Positions 33,493-43,584 are shown, counted from the first letter of the stretch. The stretch: 64,000 bases of DNA from Psychroserpens sp041224425 (GCF_041224425.1 NZ_JBGFGL010000085.1:310001-374000), one strand, 5' to 3'. Notes: generated from the sequence alone by a model not told the origin. Numbers and translations: made by a program.

Positions 33493-35967
33493 ATGAAATT
33501 TTTCAATGAAATTAGTTTTCAAACATTAAAGTTATCATTCAGCTTTTTACTGATGCTATTAGTGTTTGCTTGCAATCCGAATGAAAATGACACATTCCTA
33601 AGAAAGACCATAGTCTTAGAAGATAACTGGAAATTCAGTAAAGAAGCCAATGAGGAGGCCTTTCAAATAGATTTTGATGATTCCAATTGGGAAAGTGTTT
33701 CTGTTCCGCATGATTGGGCTATTTATGGGCCATTTGATAAAGAGATAGATAAACAGAATGTGGCTATTGTTCAGAATGGAGAAGAAGTAGCTACTGAAAA
33801 AACTGGACGAACCGGTTCATTGCCTCATATAGGCGAAGGTTGGTATAGAAATTCATTTACTGTTCCTGAATTTGATAATAATAAAAAAGCCTTGTTACTT
33901 TTTGAAGGTGCTATGAGTGAGCCACAAGTTTATTTAAACGGACAAAAAGTTGGTGAATGGGCTTATGGTTATAGCTACTTTTACTTTGATATTTCTGATA
34001 AAATTTTAATTGATAAAGAAAATCTATTATCTGTTAAATTATCCAATAAGGAATTTGCCTCGCGTTGGTATCCAGGTGCTGGATTATACCGGAATGTAAG
34101 TTTGGTAATAACCAACGATACACGTTTTGATCATTGGCAGACATTTATCACAACGCCTGAAGTTTCAGAAAATAGATCTACTGTAAATATTAAAACCAGT
34201 GCAACAGGTAAGAACTTATCTGTGAAAACCAAAATATTAGATCAGAATCAAGCTGAAGTTGCTACATCTAAAGCTGTGTCAGATTCCACAGGAGTCTTTG
34301 ATTTTAATCTAGATGTTCCAAATCCCAAACTATGGAGTCCTGAATCACCTAACCTTTATAAAGCTGTATTGGAACTCTATGAAAACGATATTTTAAAAGA
34401 TACATTAATTCAAAAATTTGGCATTAGAACCATCAAGTACGAACCTCATAAGGGTTTCAGTTTAAATGGAAAGAACAGGAAGTTTAAAGGGGTTTGTCTG
34501 CATCATGACTTAGGTCCTTTAGGGACTGCAGTGAACAAAGCAGCATTGCGACGACAACTTGAGATATTAAAGGATATGGGTTGTGATGCCATTAGAAGTG
34601 CCCATAATATGCCGTCTTTTGAACAATTGGAGCTATGCGACGAAATGGGTTTTATGTTTTTAGCTGAAAGTTTTGATGAATGGGCAAAACCAAAAGTTGA
34701 AAATGGATACAATCGTTTTTTTGATGATTACGCAGAAAAAGATGTTGTTAATTTAGTGCAAGCCACTAGAAACCATCCTTGTATTGTGATGTGGAGCTCA
34801 GGAAATGAAGTGCCAGATCAATGGGGAGAAAAAGGTGTGGAAAGAGCGCAATGGTTACAAGATCTATTTCACAGGGAAGATCCAACGCGACCTGTGACGG
34901 TTGGAATGGACCAAGTTAAAGCTACTATGGAATCTGGATTCGGAGCAATTTTGGATGTGCCAGGTCTCAATTACAGAGTACATCTTTATGAAGAGGCTTA
35001 CGAAACGTTCCCTCAAGGATTTATTTTAGGTTCTGAAACCGCTTCAACAGTGAGCTCTCGAGGTGTGTATAAGTTTCCAGTGGTTCAGGAAAACATGAAG
35101 CAATATGAGGACTTACAGTGTTCTTCATATGATTTGGAAGCTTGTTATTGGTCTAATGTGCCAGATGAAGATTTTGTACTTCAAGATGATAAGCCTTGGG
35201 TTATTGGTGAGTTCGTTTGGACAGGTTTTGACTATTTGGGAGAACCAACACCTTATGATAATTTTTGGCCATCCCGAAGTTCTTATTTTGGGATTTCAGA
35301 TTTGGCTGGATTGCCGAAAGATAGGTTTTACTTATATAGAAGTCGATGGAATACCAAAGATGAAACCTTACACGTATTACCGCATTGGAATTGGGAAGGT
35401 AGAGAAGGGGAAACCACTCCTGTTTTTGTATATACCAATTACAATAGTGCTGAACTTTTTCTGAATGGAAAGAGTCAAGGCATAAGAACAAAAAATGATT
35501 CTACACCACAGCATCGATACAGGTTGATGTGGAAGGACATTAAGTATGAGGCGGGAAAATTAAAGGTTGTGGCATTTGATGCTGATGGAAAAAAAGCTGC
35601 TGAGAAAGAAATCCAAACCTCTGGTCAACCTTATCAAATTCAATTAAAACCTGACAGGAAAAATCTTTCAGCCGACGGTAAGGATATGTCATTTGTTGAA
35701 GTTTCCGTTACAGATCAAAATGGAATTCCTTGTCCGACAGCCAATAATCAATTACAATTTGAAGTCTCAGGAGCAGGAACTTATAGAGCAGCTTGTAATG
35801 GTGACGCAACATCCTTAGAATTATTTCATGAACCAACAATGAAATTATTTAGTGGTAAATTGGTGGTATTGGTTCAATCTTCAAAAAATGAAGGCGACAT
35901 AACTTTGAAGGTTTCCGGAGAAAATTTAAAGTCGGCTGAATTACATTTAAGTAGTGTCAAAAAATAA
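33493..35967 (+). CDS. GH2 beta-galactosidase-like lipoprotein
   Basis: 824 residues from the ATG at 33493 (the frame opens at 33448). This start gives a signal peptide ending LLVFAC, a lipobox. GH2 order: sugar-binding jelly roll with VSVPHDWAIYGPF and GEGWYRNSF, an Ig-like domain, the TIM barrel with acid/base Glu439 in SSGNEVPD and nucleophile Glu573 in IGEFVWTGFDY, then C-terminal Ig-like domains. It is predicted to cleave beta-galactosides in the periplasm or at the surface. It leads a symporter-galK-galT operon, which supports galactose release. Confidence 0.9.
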   Translation: MKFFNEISFQTLKLSFSFLLMLLVFACNPNENDTFLRKTIVLEDNWKFSKEANEEAFQIDFDDSNWESVSVPHDWAIYGPFDKEIDKQNVAIVQNGEEVATEKTGRTGSLPHIGEGWYRNSFTVPEFDNNKKALLLFEGAMSEPQVYLNGQKVGEWAYGYSYFYFDISDKILIDKENLLSVKLSNKEFASRWYPGAGLYRNVSLVITNDTRFDHWQTFITTPEVSENRSTVNIKTSATGKNLSVKTKILDQNQAEVATSKAVSDSTGVFDFNLDVPNPKLWSPESPNLYKAVLELYENDILKDTLIQKFGIRTIKYEPHKGFSLNGKNRKFKGVCLHHDLGPLGTAVNKAALRRQLEILKDMGCDAIRSAHNMPSFEQLELCDEMGFMFLAESFDEWAKPKVENGYNRFFDDYAEKDVVNLVQATRNHPCIVMWSSGNEVPDQWGEKGVERAQWLQDLFHREDPTRPVTVGMDQVKATMESGFGAILDVPGLNYRVHLYEEAYETFPQGFILGSETASTVSSRGVYKFPVVQENMKQYEDLQCSSYDLEACYWSNVPDEDFVLQDDKPWVIGEFVWTGFDYLGEPTPYDNFWPSRSSYFGISDLAGLPKDRFYLYRSRWNTKDETLHVLPHWNWEGREGETTPVFVYTNYNSAELFLNGKSQGIRTKNDSTPQHRYRLMWKDIKYEAGKLKVVAFDADGKKAAEKEIQTSGQPYQIQLKPDRKNLSADGKDMSFVEVSVTDQNGIPCPTANNQLQFEVSGAGTYRAACNGDATSLELFHEPTMKLFSGKLVVLVQSSKNEGDITLKVSGENLKSAELHLSSVKK

Positions 35968-36011
35968 TTATCAATACATTTGAATCCCACTAACAAACTA
36001 ATAATACCATC

Positions 36012-37661
36012 ATGCAATTTTTAACCTTTATCGGATTTACAGCTTTAGTAGCTGTGATATCTTATTACAAAACCAGGCGCACCAATGAATCCTCCTCTGA
36101 CGGCTATTTTTTAGGAGGTAGAAGTTTGACAGCAGGTGTGATTGCTGGATCTTTATTGTTAACCAATTTATCTACAGAGCAAATCGTAGGATTGAACGGT
36201 TCTGCTTACCAAAGTGGATTATCGGTTATGGTTTGGGAAACATTGGCTGCCATTGCGATGGTAGTGACCGCAATGTTTTTACTGCCAAGATATCTTAAAG
36301 GCGGATTGACTACAGTTCCTGGGTTTTTGGCTAGACGTTTTGATGTCACCACAAAAACATTGACATCCGCTTTGTTCTTGACAGGCTATGTGGTTGTACT
36401 CTTACCGATTATTTTGTATTCTGGTTCTTTGGCGATAAGTGGTATGTTTGACCTTCCTGAAATTTTGGGAGTATCGCATACGCAATCGATTTGGATTTGT
36501 GTTTGGGGAATCGGTATCATTGGCTCCATTTATGCTGTTTTTGGCGGATTAAAAGCAGTGGCTGTTTCAGATACTATTAATGCTATTGGTTTATTGATTG
36601 GAGGAATCTTGATTCCGATTTTTGGATTGATGTTAATAGGTGATGATGGCAACATTTTAGATGGATTGTCCAAATTAACCTCAGAGCATCCCGAAAAGTT
36701 TAAGTCTATGGGAGGACCAACAGATCCAGTTCCTTTTTATACCATTTTCACAGGAATGATGTTGGTGCAGTTATTTTATTGGGGAACAAACCAACAGATC
36801 ATTCAAAGAGCCTTAGGCGCAAAAAATCTAAAGGAAGGTCAGAAGGGATTGCTTTTGGCTGCTTTTATAAAAATATTAGGTCCAATAATAGTGGTTTTAC
36901 CAGGATTGATAGCATTTCATGTATTTCAGGGTAATCTAGAAACAGCCGATAGTGCCTATCCTATGTTGGTGAAAAAAGTCCTGCCTACTGCTTGGGTTGG
37001 TTTTTTCGCAGCAGTTTTGTTCGGTGCAATACTAAGTTCATTTAATAGTGTTTTGAATAGTTCAGTGACTTTGTTTGGAGTTGATATCTATAAGCAGCAT
37101 ATCAATAAGGAAGCCGATGAAAAAACAGTTGTTAAGTATGGAAAAACTTTTGGAGTCGTATTGGCAATTGCTTCAATGTTTATAGCACCAATGATTGCCA
37201 AAGCCGGAAGTCTGTTTGCCTATTTACAGGAAATCAATGGGATTTACAGCATACCAATTCTTACCATCATAATTGTTGGCTATACCACAAAACGGGTTCC
37301 AGCAATTGCAGCAAAAATTGGATTGCTATCAGGTTGTTTGCTTTATATTGTAAGTCAATTTGTATTGCAACCTTATTTTATAGAGAAGGCCTTGTCTAAT
37401 GCCAAAGCTTCTGGAATTACTGAAGAAAATGCATTGGCTCTTGTCAAAGCTGAAGCCTATCCGCATTTTTTAGATGTGATGGCAATTTTGTTTGTGCTTA
37501 ATGTTGTCATTATGTTGATTATTGGGAAACTGAAACCACGAACAGAGCCTTTCGTTCAAAAATATACCAAACAAGTCGATATTATGCCATGGAAACATAC
37601 TACTTTAGTTAGTGTTGTTATTTGTCTTGTAGTGATTGGTGTTTATGTTTACTTCGCCTAA
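36012..37661 (+). CDS. Sodium/solute symporter (SSS family), probable galactose importer
   Basis: 549 residues with about 14 membrane helices and the SSS pattern: GGRSLTAGVIAGSLLLTNLSTEQIVGLNGSAY at the N-terminus, similar to Na+/sugar symporters such as Vibrio SGLT. Its place between a beta-galactosidase and galK makes galactose the likely cargo. It lies 44 bases after the GH2 gene and 3 bases before galK. Confidence 0.88.
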   Translation: MQFLTFIGFTALVAVISYYKTRRTNESSSDGYFLGGRSLTAGVIAGSLLLTNLSTEQIVGLNGSAYQSGLSVMVWETLAAIAMVVTAMFLLPRYLKGGLTTVPGFLARRFDVTTKTLTSALFLTGYVVVLLPIILYSGSLAISGMFDLPEILGVSHTQSIWICVWGIGIIGSIYAVFGGLKAVAVSDTINAIGLLIGGILIPIFGLMLIGDDGNILDGLSKLTSEHPEKFKSMGGPTDPVPFYTIFTGMMLVQLFYWGTNQQIIQRALGAKNLKEGQKGLLLAAFIKILGPIIVVLPGLIAFHVFQGNLETADSAYPMLVKKVLPTAWVGFFAAVLFGAILSSFNSVLNSSVTLFGVDIYKQHINKEADEKTVVKYGKTFGVVLAIASMFIAPMIAKAGSLFAYLQEINGIYSIPILTIIIVGYTTKRVPAIAAKIGLLSGCLLYIVSQFVLQPYFIEKALSNAKASGITEENALALVKAEAYPHFLDVMAILFVLNVVIMLIIGKLKPRTEPFVQKYTKQVDIMPWKHTTLVSVVICLVVIGVYVYFA

Positions 37662-37664
37662 TTT

Positions 37665-38822
37665 ATGAGTGAAACATTACTTAATAAGGTCTATAGCCAC
37701 TTTCAACTTCTGTATGATAAGGATCCGATACTCGTATTTTCACCTGGTCGAATTAATCTTATAGGAGAGCATACCGATTATAATGACGGATTTGTATTTC
37801 CAGCAGCTATTGATAAAGGTATTGCTTTGGCAATTAAACATAATGACGCTAATCTTTGTCGAGCTCATGCTTTTGATATTGATGAAAACTATGAGTTTCA
37901 ACTCAAAAATTTAAGTCCGTTGATTAATGGAGGCTGGAAAAACTACATTATTGGCGTTGTTGCTGAAATACTAAAGGCGGGACATCAGCTTAAAGGTTTT
38001 GATGTCATCTTTTCAGGAAACATTCCAAGTGGTGCAGGATTATCATCTTCAGCGGCATTGGAAAACAGCTTGGTTTTTGCGCTTAATGCCTTATTTGGTT
38101 TAGGTTTGTCTAAAACGGAAATGATCCTAATCTCACAAAAGGCAGAACACAATTATGTAGGTGTCAAATGTGGTATAATGGATCAATATGCAAGTATGTT
38201 TGGAGTTAAAGATCACGCACTTTTACTAGATTGCAGAACCTTGAATTCAGAAAAATTTAAAGTCAATTTAAAAGGCTATGAAATTGTTTTGGTCAACAGT
38301 CAAGTAAAGCATAGCTTAAATGAAAGTGCTTATAACGATAGACGTCAAGTTTGTGAAACTATATCAAAACAACTTGGTGTTAAGGCACTTCGAGATGTTT
38401 CAGTTGAACGTTTGGAAACAATCAAACATGAAACTTCCTTTGAGGACTACCAAAAAGCTTTATATGTGATTCAAGAAAATCAACGTGTAATAGAGTTTTC
38501 AGAAGCTTTACAAAACAATGACATTCATCAACTAGGAAGACTGCTGTTTGAAGCTCATGATGGACTTAGTAACCAGTATAAAGTGAGTTGTGATGAAATA
38601 GATTTTTTGGTCGATTTTGCTAAAAACAACCCAAATGTAATTGGATCTAGAATGATGGGAGGAGGCTTTGGTGGATGTACCATTAATTTGGTTAAGAAGG
38701 ACTATGTCAATAAGTTTATTGAAGACGTAAAAAAGCGGTATAAAGAAGCTTTTCATAAAGACTGTAAAATTCATCGTGTTGTGCTTTCAGAAGGAACACG
38801 ACTTATTAATAACACATTTTGA
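37665..38822 (+). CDS. galK: Galactokinase
   Basis: Phosphorylates galactose to galactose-1-phosphate with ATP (Leloir pathway). 385 residues with the galactokinase signature GRINLIGEHTDYNDGFVFP (about 29-47), the GHMP loop IPSGAGLSSSAALE, KCGIMDQYAS (catalytic Asp) and the C-terminal RMMGGGFGGCTI. It starts 3 bases after the symporter gene and lies 10 bases before galT. Confidence 0.96.
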   Translation: MSETLLNKVYSHFQLLYDKDPILVFSPGRINLIGEHTDYNDGFVFPAAIDKGIALAIKHNDANLCRAHAFDIDENYEFQLKNLSPLINGGWKNYIIGVVAEILKAGHQLKGFDVIFSGNIPSGAGLSSSAALENSLVFALNALFGLGLSKTEMILISQKAEHNYVGVKCGIMDQYASMFGVKDHALLLDCRTLNSEKFKVNLKGYEIVLVNSQVKHSLNESAYNDRRQVCETISKQLGVKALRDVSVERLETIKHETSFEDYQKALYVIQENQRVIEFSEALQNNDIHQLGRLLFEAHDGLSNQYKVSCDEIDFLVDFAKNNPNVIGSRMMGGGFGGCTINLVKKDYVNKFIEDVKKRYKEAFHKDCKIHRVVLSEGTRLINNTF

Positions 38823-38832
38823 TACAATTGTA

Positions 38833-39852
38833 ATGGAAACAAATCTTCAAGATTATTCACACAAGCGCTATAACATTTTAACAGGTGAATGGGTTTTGGT
38901 ATCACCACATAGAGCCAAGCGACCATGGCAAGGTCAAAATGAAAAGATAGTTAGTGATTTGCGTCCTACATATGATCCTGATTGTTATTTGTGTTCTGGA
39001 AACAAGAGAATCAACGGAGAGCAAAATCCAAAGTATGAAGATGTTTATGTGTTTACCAATGATTTTTCTGCTTTACAGAAGGATTCACCAGACTTTTCAA
39101 TTCATGACGGATTGTTAATTGCTGAAAGTGAAAAAGGAATATGTCGCGTCGTGTGTTTTAGTCCAGACCATTCTATGAGTTTGGCCGATATGAAAAGTGA
39201 GGATATAGCAAAGGTTGTTGAGTTATGGAAACGAGAATATGTGGAATTAGGTGCCATGAAAGACATAAACTATGTTCAGATTTTTGAAAATAAAGGTGCT
39301 GTCATGGGTTGTAGTAATCCGCATCCTCACGGACAAATTTGGAGTCAATCTACATTGCCAAATGAAGTTTCAAAAAAAGATAAGCAACAAAAAAAATATT
39401 TTGATGAGCATCAAAAAAGTCTTCTAGAAACCTATTTAAAGCAAGAGCTCGAGCTTGACGAACGCATCATATATCAAAATGATGATTTTGTAGTCCTGAC
39501 GCCTTTTTGGGCGATATGGCCTTTTGAAACCATGATAGTGCCCAAAACGCATCAAAAGAATATAGGCGAAATGAACCAAAATGAAAGTTTGGCCTTTGCT
39601 GATGCTATTTCAAAGATTACCAAAGCCTATGATAAGTTGTTTGAATGCTCCTTCCCATATTCAAGTGGCATTCACCAATCGCCAACAAATGAAGATTCTA
39701 ATGGTCACTGGCATTGGCACATGAGTTTTTATCCGCCTTTATTGCGAAGCGCAACAGTGAAAAAATTTATGGTTGGTTATGAAATGTTCGGCTCGCCACA
39801 AAGAGATATTACAGCTGAACAAGCGGTTAATAGATTACAGGAGTTAATTTAA
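38833..39852 (+). CDS. galT: Galactose-1-phosphate uridylyltransferase
   Basis: 339 residues from the ATG at 38833 (the open frame reaches back to 38776 inside galK). Exchanges galactose-1-phosphate with UDP-glucose. Motifs: GEWVLVSPHRAKRPW, the metal-binding CYLCSG, the active site CSNPHPHGQIW with the uridylylated His, and a second metal site near HWHWHMSFYPP. It ends the galactoside operon; galE and galM are not in this window. A bidirectional terminator follows. Confidence 0.95.
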   Translation: METNLQDYSHKRYNILTGEWVLVSPHRAKRPWQGQNEKIVSDLRPTYDPDCYLCSGNKRINGEQNPKYEDVYVFTNDFSALQKDSPDFSIHDGLLIAESEKGICRVVCFSPDHSMSLADMKSEDIAKVVELWKREYVELGAMKDINYVQIFENKGAVMGCSNPHPHGQIWSQSTLPNEVSKKDKQQKKYFDEHQKSLLETYLKQELELDERIIYQNDDFVVLTPFWAIWPFETMIVPKTHQKNIGEMNQNESLAFADAISKITKAYDKLFECSFPYSSGIHQSPTNEDSNGHWHWHMSFYPPLLRSATVKKFMVGYEMFGSPQRDITAEQAVNRLQELI

Positions 39853-39864
39853 GATTTAGAACCA

Positions 39865-39894
39865 AAAAACCCGATTCAATTGAATCGGGTTTTT
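39865..39894. terminator. Bidirectional intrinsic terminator between galT and tRNA-Phe
   Basis: A perfect 30-base palindrome: five A, CCCGATTCAA, its complement, and five T. It serves both galT (plus) and the convergent tRNA-Phe (minus), and begins 3 bases past the tRNA CCA end. Confidence 0.9.
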
Positions 39895-39896
39895 AG

Positions 39897-39972
39897 TGGT
39901 GGTGCCTCCAGGAATCGAACCAGGGACACAAGGATTTTCAGTCCTTTGCTCTACCAACTGAGCTAAGGCACC
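39897..39972 (-). tRNA. tRNA-Phe (anticodon GAA)
   Basis: 76 bases on the minus strand, with acceptor stem GGTGCCT/AGGCACC, discriminator A and an encoded CCA (39897-39899). The D-arm (GCTCAGTTGGTAGAGC), anticodon stem-loop (anticodon GAA at 39937-39939) and T-arm (CCTGGTTCGATTCCTGG) are all canonical. Single tRNA gene with its own promoter and a shared terminator. Confidence 0.97.
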
Positions 39973-39992
39973 AGTCGCTTTTAACGAGAGTG

Positions 39993-40022
39993 CAAATATA
40001 TATGCAATTTTATTATTCGCAA
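39993..40022 (-). promoter_or_regulatory. Promoter of tRNA-Phe
   Basis: On the minus strand: TTG (40020-40022), a 19-base spacer, then TATATTTG (39993-40000), 21 bases before the tRNA 5' end. It is the best match to the Bacteroidetes consensus in the window. Confidence 0.75.
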
Positions 40023-40147
40023 AAAGAAAATCTAAAAAATTAAATAATCGTGTTCTCAGCTCTAAATCAGTTATATGTTATTTTTTGGTTAAACACTCAT
40101 AAAGAGTTTTTTGCATTTTGTAAGTTTACTTTTTTTAACATGAGAGG

Positions 40148-40876
40148 ATGAATTTAGTAATCGATGTTGGGAACACATTTGTCAAAATTGCTGTGTTTCA
40201 TAATGGAAGTGTCTTTGAAAAAATAAGTGTTCACCACGATTTATTTTTGAAAACAACCAAACAAGTTCTAAAAAAGTATCCCATAATTTCAGAAGGAATT
40301 ATGTCTTCGGTTGGTAAACTGAATCCTGAAGATGTGGCAACTGTTCAAAAACAAGTTGATCTTTTACTATTAAGTTCTAAAACAAAACTCCCTTTTGAAA
40401 ATTTATATAAAACTCCTGAAACATTAGGTGTAGATCGTTTGGCACTTGTTTGTGCTTCTGTAAAACATTATCCTAATGACAATGTGCTGGTTATTGATGC
40501 TGGTACTTGTATAACCTATGATTTTATTAATAATAAAAATCATTACTTAGGAGGTGCTATTTCTCCAGGAATCCGGTTGCGGTATCAAAGTTTACATAAT
40601 TTAACAGCTAACCTTCCGTTATTAGACACTGAAGTTCCAAAATCTATTATTGGTTCTACAACAAATGAGGCAATTCATTCTGGCGTTGTTTTTGGAATTT
40701 TGAAAGAAATAGAAGGCGTAATTGCTAGTTATAAAGAAAAAAATCCTGATTTAACAGTTATTTTAACAGGTGGAGATGCCAATTTTTTGTCAAAACAATT
40801 AAAAAATGGCATATTTGCCAACTCAAATTTTCTTTTGGAGGGTTTGAATTTCATCTTAGATTTTAATACACACTAA
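40148..40876 (+). CDS. coaX: Type III pantothenate kinase
   Basis: First step of CoA synthesis: ATP-dependent phosphorylation of pantothenate. 242 residues of the ASKHA fold with DVGNTFVKIAVF (6-17) for phosphate binding, GVDRLALVCA (about 96-105), the catalytic region DAGTCITYDF and GGAISPGIRLR. It is typical for Bacteroidetes to use CoaX. Its stop overlaps the ATG of the next gene by one base. Confidence 0.93.
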   Translation: MNLVIDVGNTFVKIAVFHNGSVFEKISVHHDLFLKTTKQVLKKYPIISEGIMSSVGKLNPEDVATVQKQVDLLLLSSKTKLPFENLYKTPETLGVDRLALVCASVKHYPNDNVLVIDAGTCITYDFINNKNHYLGGAISPGIRLRYQSLHNLTANLPLLDTEVPKSIIGSTTNEAIHSGVVFGILKEIEGVIASYKEKNPDLTVILTGGDANFLSKQLKNGIFANSNFLLEGLNFILDFNTH

Positions 40877-42183
40877 TGATTAAAAAGCTCGTTTTAGTTT
40901 TTATTGCTTTTACTGCGTTGTTGACACATGCTCAGGAAGGTACAGCTTCACCATATTCTTTCTATGGAATAGGTTCTTTAAAATTTAAAGGAACTGTTGA
41001 AAATAGAAGTATGGGAGGCATAAGTATCTATAATGATAGTATTCATATGAATTTAAGAAATCCAGCTTCCTATGTTGGGCCAAATCTTAAAATTCTGAAT
41101 AATGAAAGTCGATTGGTCAAATTTACAGTTGCTGGTAGTCACACAAGCATTAATCTAAAGGCTGATTCTGGAAGTGATAAAACAAGTTCTACTACAGTAG
41201 ATTATTTAGCATTGAATATGCCTATAGGTAAGTTCGGACTTGGCTTAGGGATTATGCCGTATACTTCTGTTGGATATAAGCTAGAAAATGTTAATGATAA
41301 TAACAAAATTAGTAATCGGTATAGAGGTGAAGGTGGCTTGAATAAGGTATTTGTAGGTTTAGGTTACAAAATCACGAATAAATTAAGTGCTGGTATCGAT
41401 ATCAATTATAATTTTGGAAATATTCAAAACTCATCGATAAAATTCTTATACGATGGAGACGGAAATTTAGTACAATACCAATCAAGAGAAGAAAATAGAT
41501 CAGATTTAAGCGGATTGAATATTAATCTAGGGCTTACTTATCGAACAATGATCAATGAAAAACTTGAATTGCAATCAGGAGTAACTTTTACTCCAGAGAG
41601 CAAAGTTGCCTCAAACAATAGTAGAACATTTGCTTCAATTATTATTAATGAGCAAACAGGACAAGAAATAGTCGTTAATACTATTGATGCTGACTTGGTT
41701 GCTGCCGGACTTGAAAAAACAGATTTGACCTTACCTTCTAGGTTTTCTTTTGGAGCTGGTATTGGAGAACCAAGAAAGTGGTTTTTAGGAGCAGAATATA
41801 CTTTTGAAAATACAAGTGCTTTTTCAAATCCAATTATCACTATAGACAATACTGCTTTTGTTAATGCATCTAGTTTTTCACTAGGCGGATTTATTGTTCC
41901 AAATTACGATTCGTTTTCAAGTTATTGGAAACGTTTAACATACAGGGCTGGGATGCGCTTTGAAAATACGGGTTTAGAGATCAATAATGAAACTATAAAT
42001 GAGTTTGGCATATCTTTTGGAGTTGGATTGCCAGTTGGGAAATGGTTTTCTAACGCAAACCTAGGTTTTGAAGTAGGTAAAAGAGGAACAACCAACCAAA
42101 ATTTGATACAAGAGAATTTTGTAAATTTCCAACTCAGCTTGTCTTTAAACGACAGGTGGTTTGAAAAAAGAAAATATAACTAA
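40876..42183 (+). CDS. Putative outer-membrane beta-barrel protein
   Basis: 435 residues with a signal peptide (LVFIAFTALLTHAQ) and amphipathic beta-strands through to the C-terminus (ENFVNFQLSLSLNDRWF). It opens with SPYSFYGIGSLKFKGTVENRSMGG, a pattern common to FadL-like flavobacterial barrels. No enzymatic motif. It is translationally coupled to coaX and followed by TPR and LptC genes, so an envelope-assembly or transport role is plausible but unproven. Confidence 0.78.
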   Translation: MIKKLVLVFIAFTALLTHAQEGTASPYSFYGIGSLKFKGTVENRSMGGISIYNDSIHMNLRNPASYVGPNLKILNNESRLVKFTVAGSHTSINLKADSGSDKTSSTTVDYLALNMPIGKFGLGLGIMPYTSVGYKLENVNDNNKISNRYRGEGGLNKVFVGLGYKITNKLSAGIDINYNFGNIQNSSIKFLYDGDGNLVQYQSREENRSDLSGLNINLGLTYRTMINEKLELQSGVTFTPESKVASNNSRTFASIIINEQTGQEIVVNTIDADLVAAGLEKTDLTLPSRFSFGAGIGEPRKWFLGAEYTFENTSAFSNPIITIDNTAFVNASSFSLGGFIVPNYDSFSSYWKRLTYRAGMRFENTGLEINNETINEFGISFGVGLPVGKWFSNANLGFEVGKRGTTNQNLIQENFVNFQLSLSLNDRWFEKRKYN

Positions 42184-42198
42184 CGTAAAATTTAAACA

Positions 42199-43584
42199 AT
42201 GAAAACGAGAATTATTTTAGTACTTGCAGCACTGTTCTTGACAGCAAATTTCAGCTTTGCACAACAAGATCAAGACTGCATGATTAACTTAACACTAATG
42301 AGTGATTACGTTAAAGTAAAAAAATATGATGAAGCGTATGAGCCTTGGGTGAAACTTAGAAAAGACTGCCCAAAGAAGTTTAGTTATGCCATTTATGCTT
42401 ATGGTGAAAAAATTCTAAAGCATAAAATCAAAAACGCATCAGGACAAGAGCAATTAAATTTTATCAAAGATTTGATGCTTGTTTGGGACGATGGAATGGA
42501 AAACTTTCCAAGTAAGTACGATTTAGGAGAAGTACTTTCAGATAAAGGACTGTTGATGTATGATTACCAGAAAGAACTTGGGCTTTCAGATCAAGATGTT
42601 TACAATGCCTTTGACAAAGCTTATAAGCAAGACATAAAAAACTTTACAAGCGCTAAGGGGTTATATGTTTATTTTACTAAGGTGGTAGATTTGCATAAAT
42701 CTGGTAATGCTGAGTTGCAAGATGTATTTAATAAATACGATGATGTTAGCGAACAGTTAGAGAACATTAATGAAAAATACACAGGTAGCTTAAACAAGCT
42801 TATAGAGAAAGAAGAGGCTGGTCAAACGCTTTCTAAAAAAGATGGAAAGTATAAAGACTTCTATCAAAAGTCACTTGAAGCTAATGATAAAATCTCAGGA
42901 AGTTTAGACACATACCTTGGTCAATTGGCTAATTGTGAAAACCTAATTCCTCTTTACAAAAAAGGCTTTCCAGAAAATAAAACGGATGCTGTATGGTTAA
43001 AAAGAGCTGTAAGTAGAATGTACAATAAAGAGTGTACAGATGATCCATTGTATGTTGAATTGGTTAAAGCTTACGATGCAACTGCTCCTTCAGCTGATAC
43101 AAAGTATTTTGTGGCAACAATACTATATAAGCAAGGTAAAGATGGTGAAGGCGATGATTACATCAAGCAAGCCTATGAATTGGAAACAGATGTTTTCAAG
43201 AAAGGACGTTTAGCTAAGAAAATTGCCAATGGTTATAAAAAACGCGGAAGCTATGGAGCTGCTAGACGTTATTATAGAGAAGCACTACAGTTAAACCCTT
43301 CAGATGGAACACCTCACTTACAGATTGCATCTATGTACGCTAAGAGTGCCAATAGTTGTGGTGATTCTAACTTTAACAAAAGAGCAGTGTTTTGGTATGC
43401 TGCTGAGGAAGCTTTAAAAGCAGGTAGAGTTGATCCATCAATGAAGTCAGCAGCACAACAAGCAGCTAACTCTTACAACGCAAATGCGCCTACTAGAGCT
43501 GAGATTTTTGAAGCTGGAAACGAAGGTACCACTATTACCATCGGATGCTGGATTGGAGGTAGCGTTAAAGTACCAAAACTGTAA
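42199..43584 (+). CDS. Exported TPR-repeat protein
   Basis: 461 residues with a signal peptide (ILVLAALFLTANFSFAQQ). The body is all alpha-helical and the C-terminal third has recognisable TPR units (YKKRGSYGAARRYYREALQLNPSDGTPHLQIASMY). It ends with a Gly-rich beta segment. Function unknown; possibly a periplasmic scaffold. It directly abuts lptC with no gap, and a terminator-like hairpin lies 32 bases past its stop. Confidence 0.8.
   Translation: MKTRIILVLAALFLTANFSFAQQDQDCMINLTLMSDYVKVKKYDEAYEPWVKLRKDCPKKFSYAIYAYGEKILKHKIKNASGQEQLNFIKDLMLVWDDGMENFPSKYDLGEVLSDKGLLMYDYQKELGLSDQDVYNAFDKAYKQDIKNFTSAKGLYVYFTKVVDLHKSGNAELQDVFNKYDDVSEQLENINEKYTGSLNKLIEKEEAGQTLSKKDGKYKDFYQKSLEANDKISGSLDTYLGQLANCENLIPLYKKGFPENKTDAVWLKRAVSRMYNKECTDDPLYVELVKAYDATAPSADTKYFVATILYKQGKDGEGDDYIKQAYELETDVFKKGRLAKKIANGYKKRGSYGAARRYYREALQLNPSDGTPHLQIASMYAKSANSCGDSNFNKRAVFWYAAEEALKAGRVDPSMKSAAQQAANSYNANAPTRAEIFEAGNEGTTITIGCWIGGSVKVPKL

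Noticed and set aside
38776..38832. Start of galT inside galK
   Set aside because: The first 19 codons lie in galK and do not resemble GalT; the ATG at 38833 is followed at once by family sequence.
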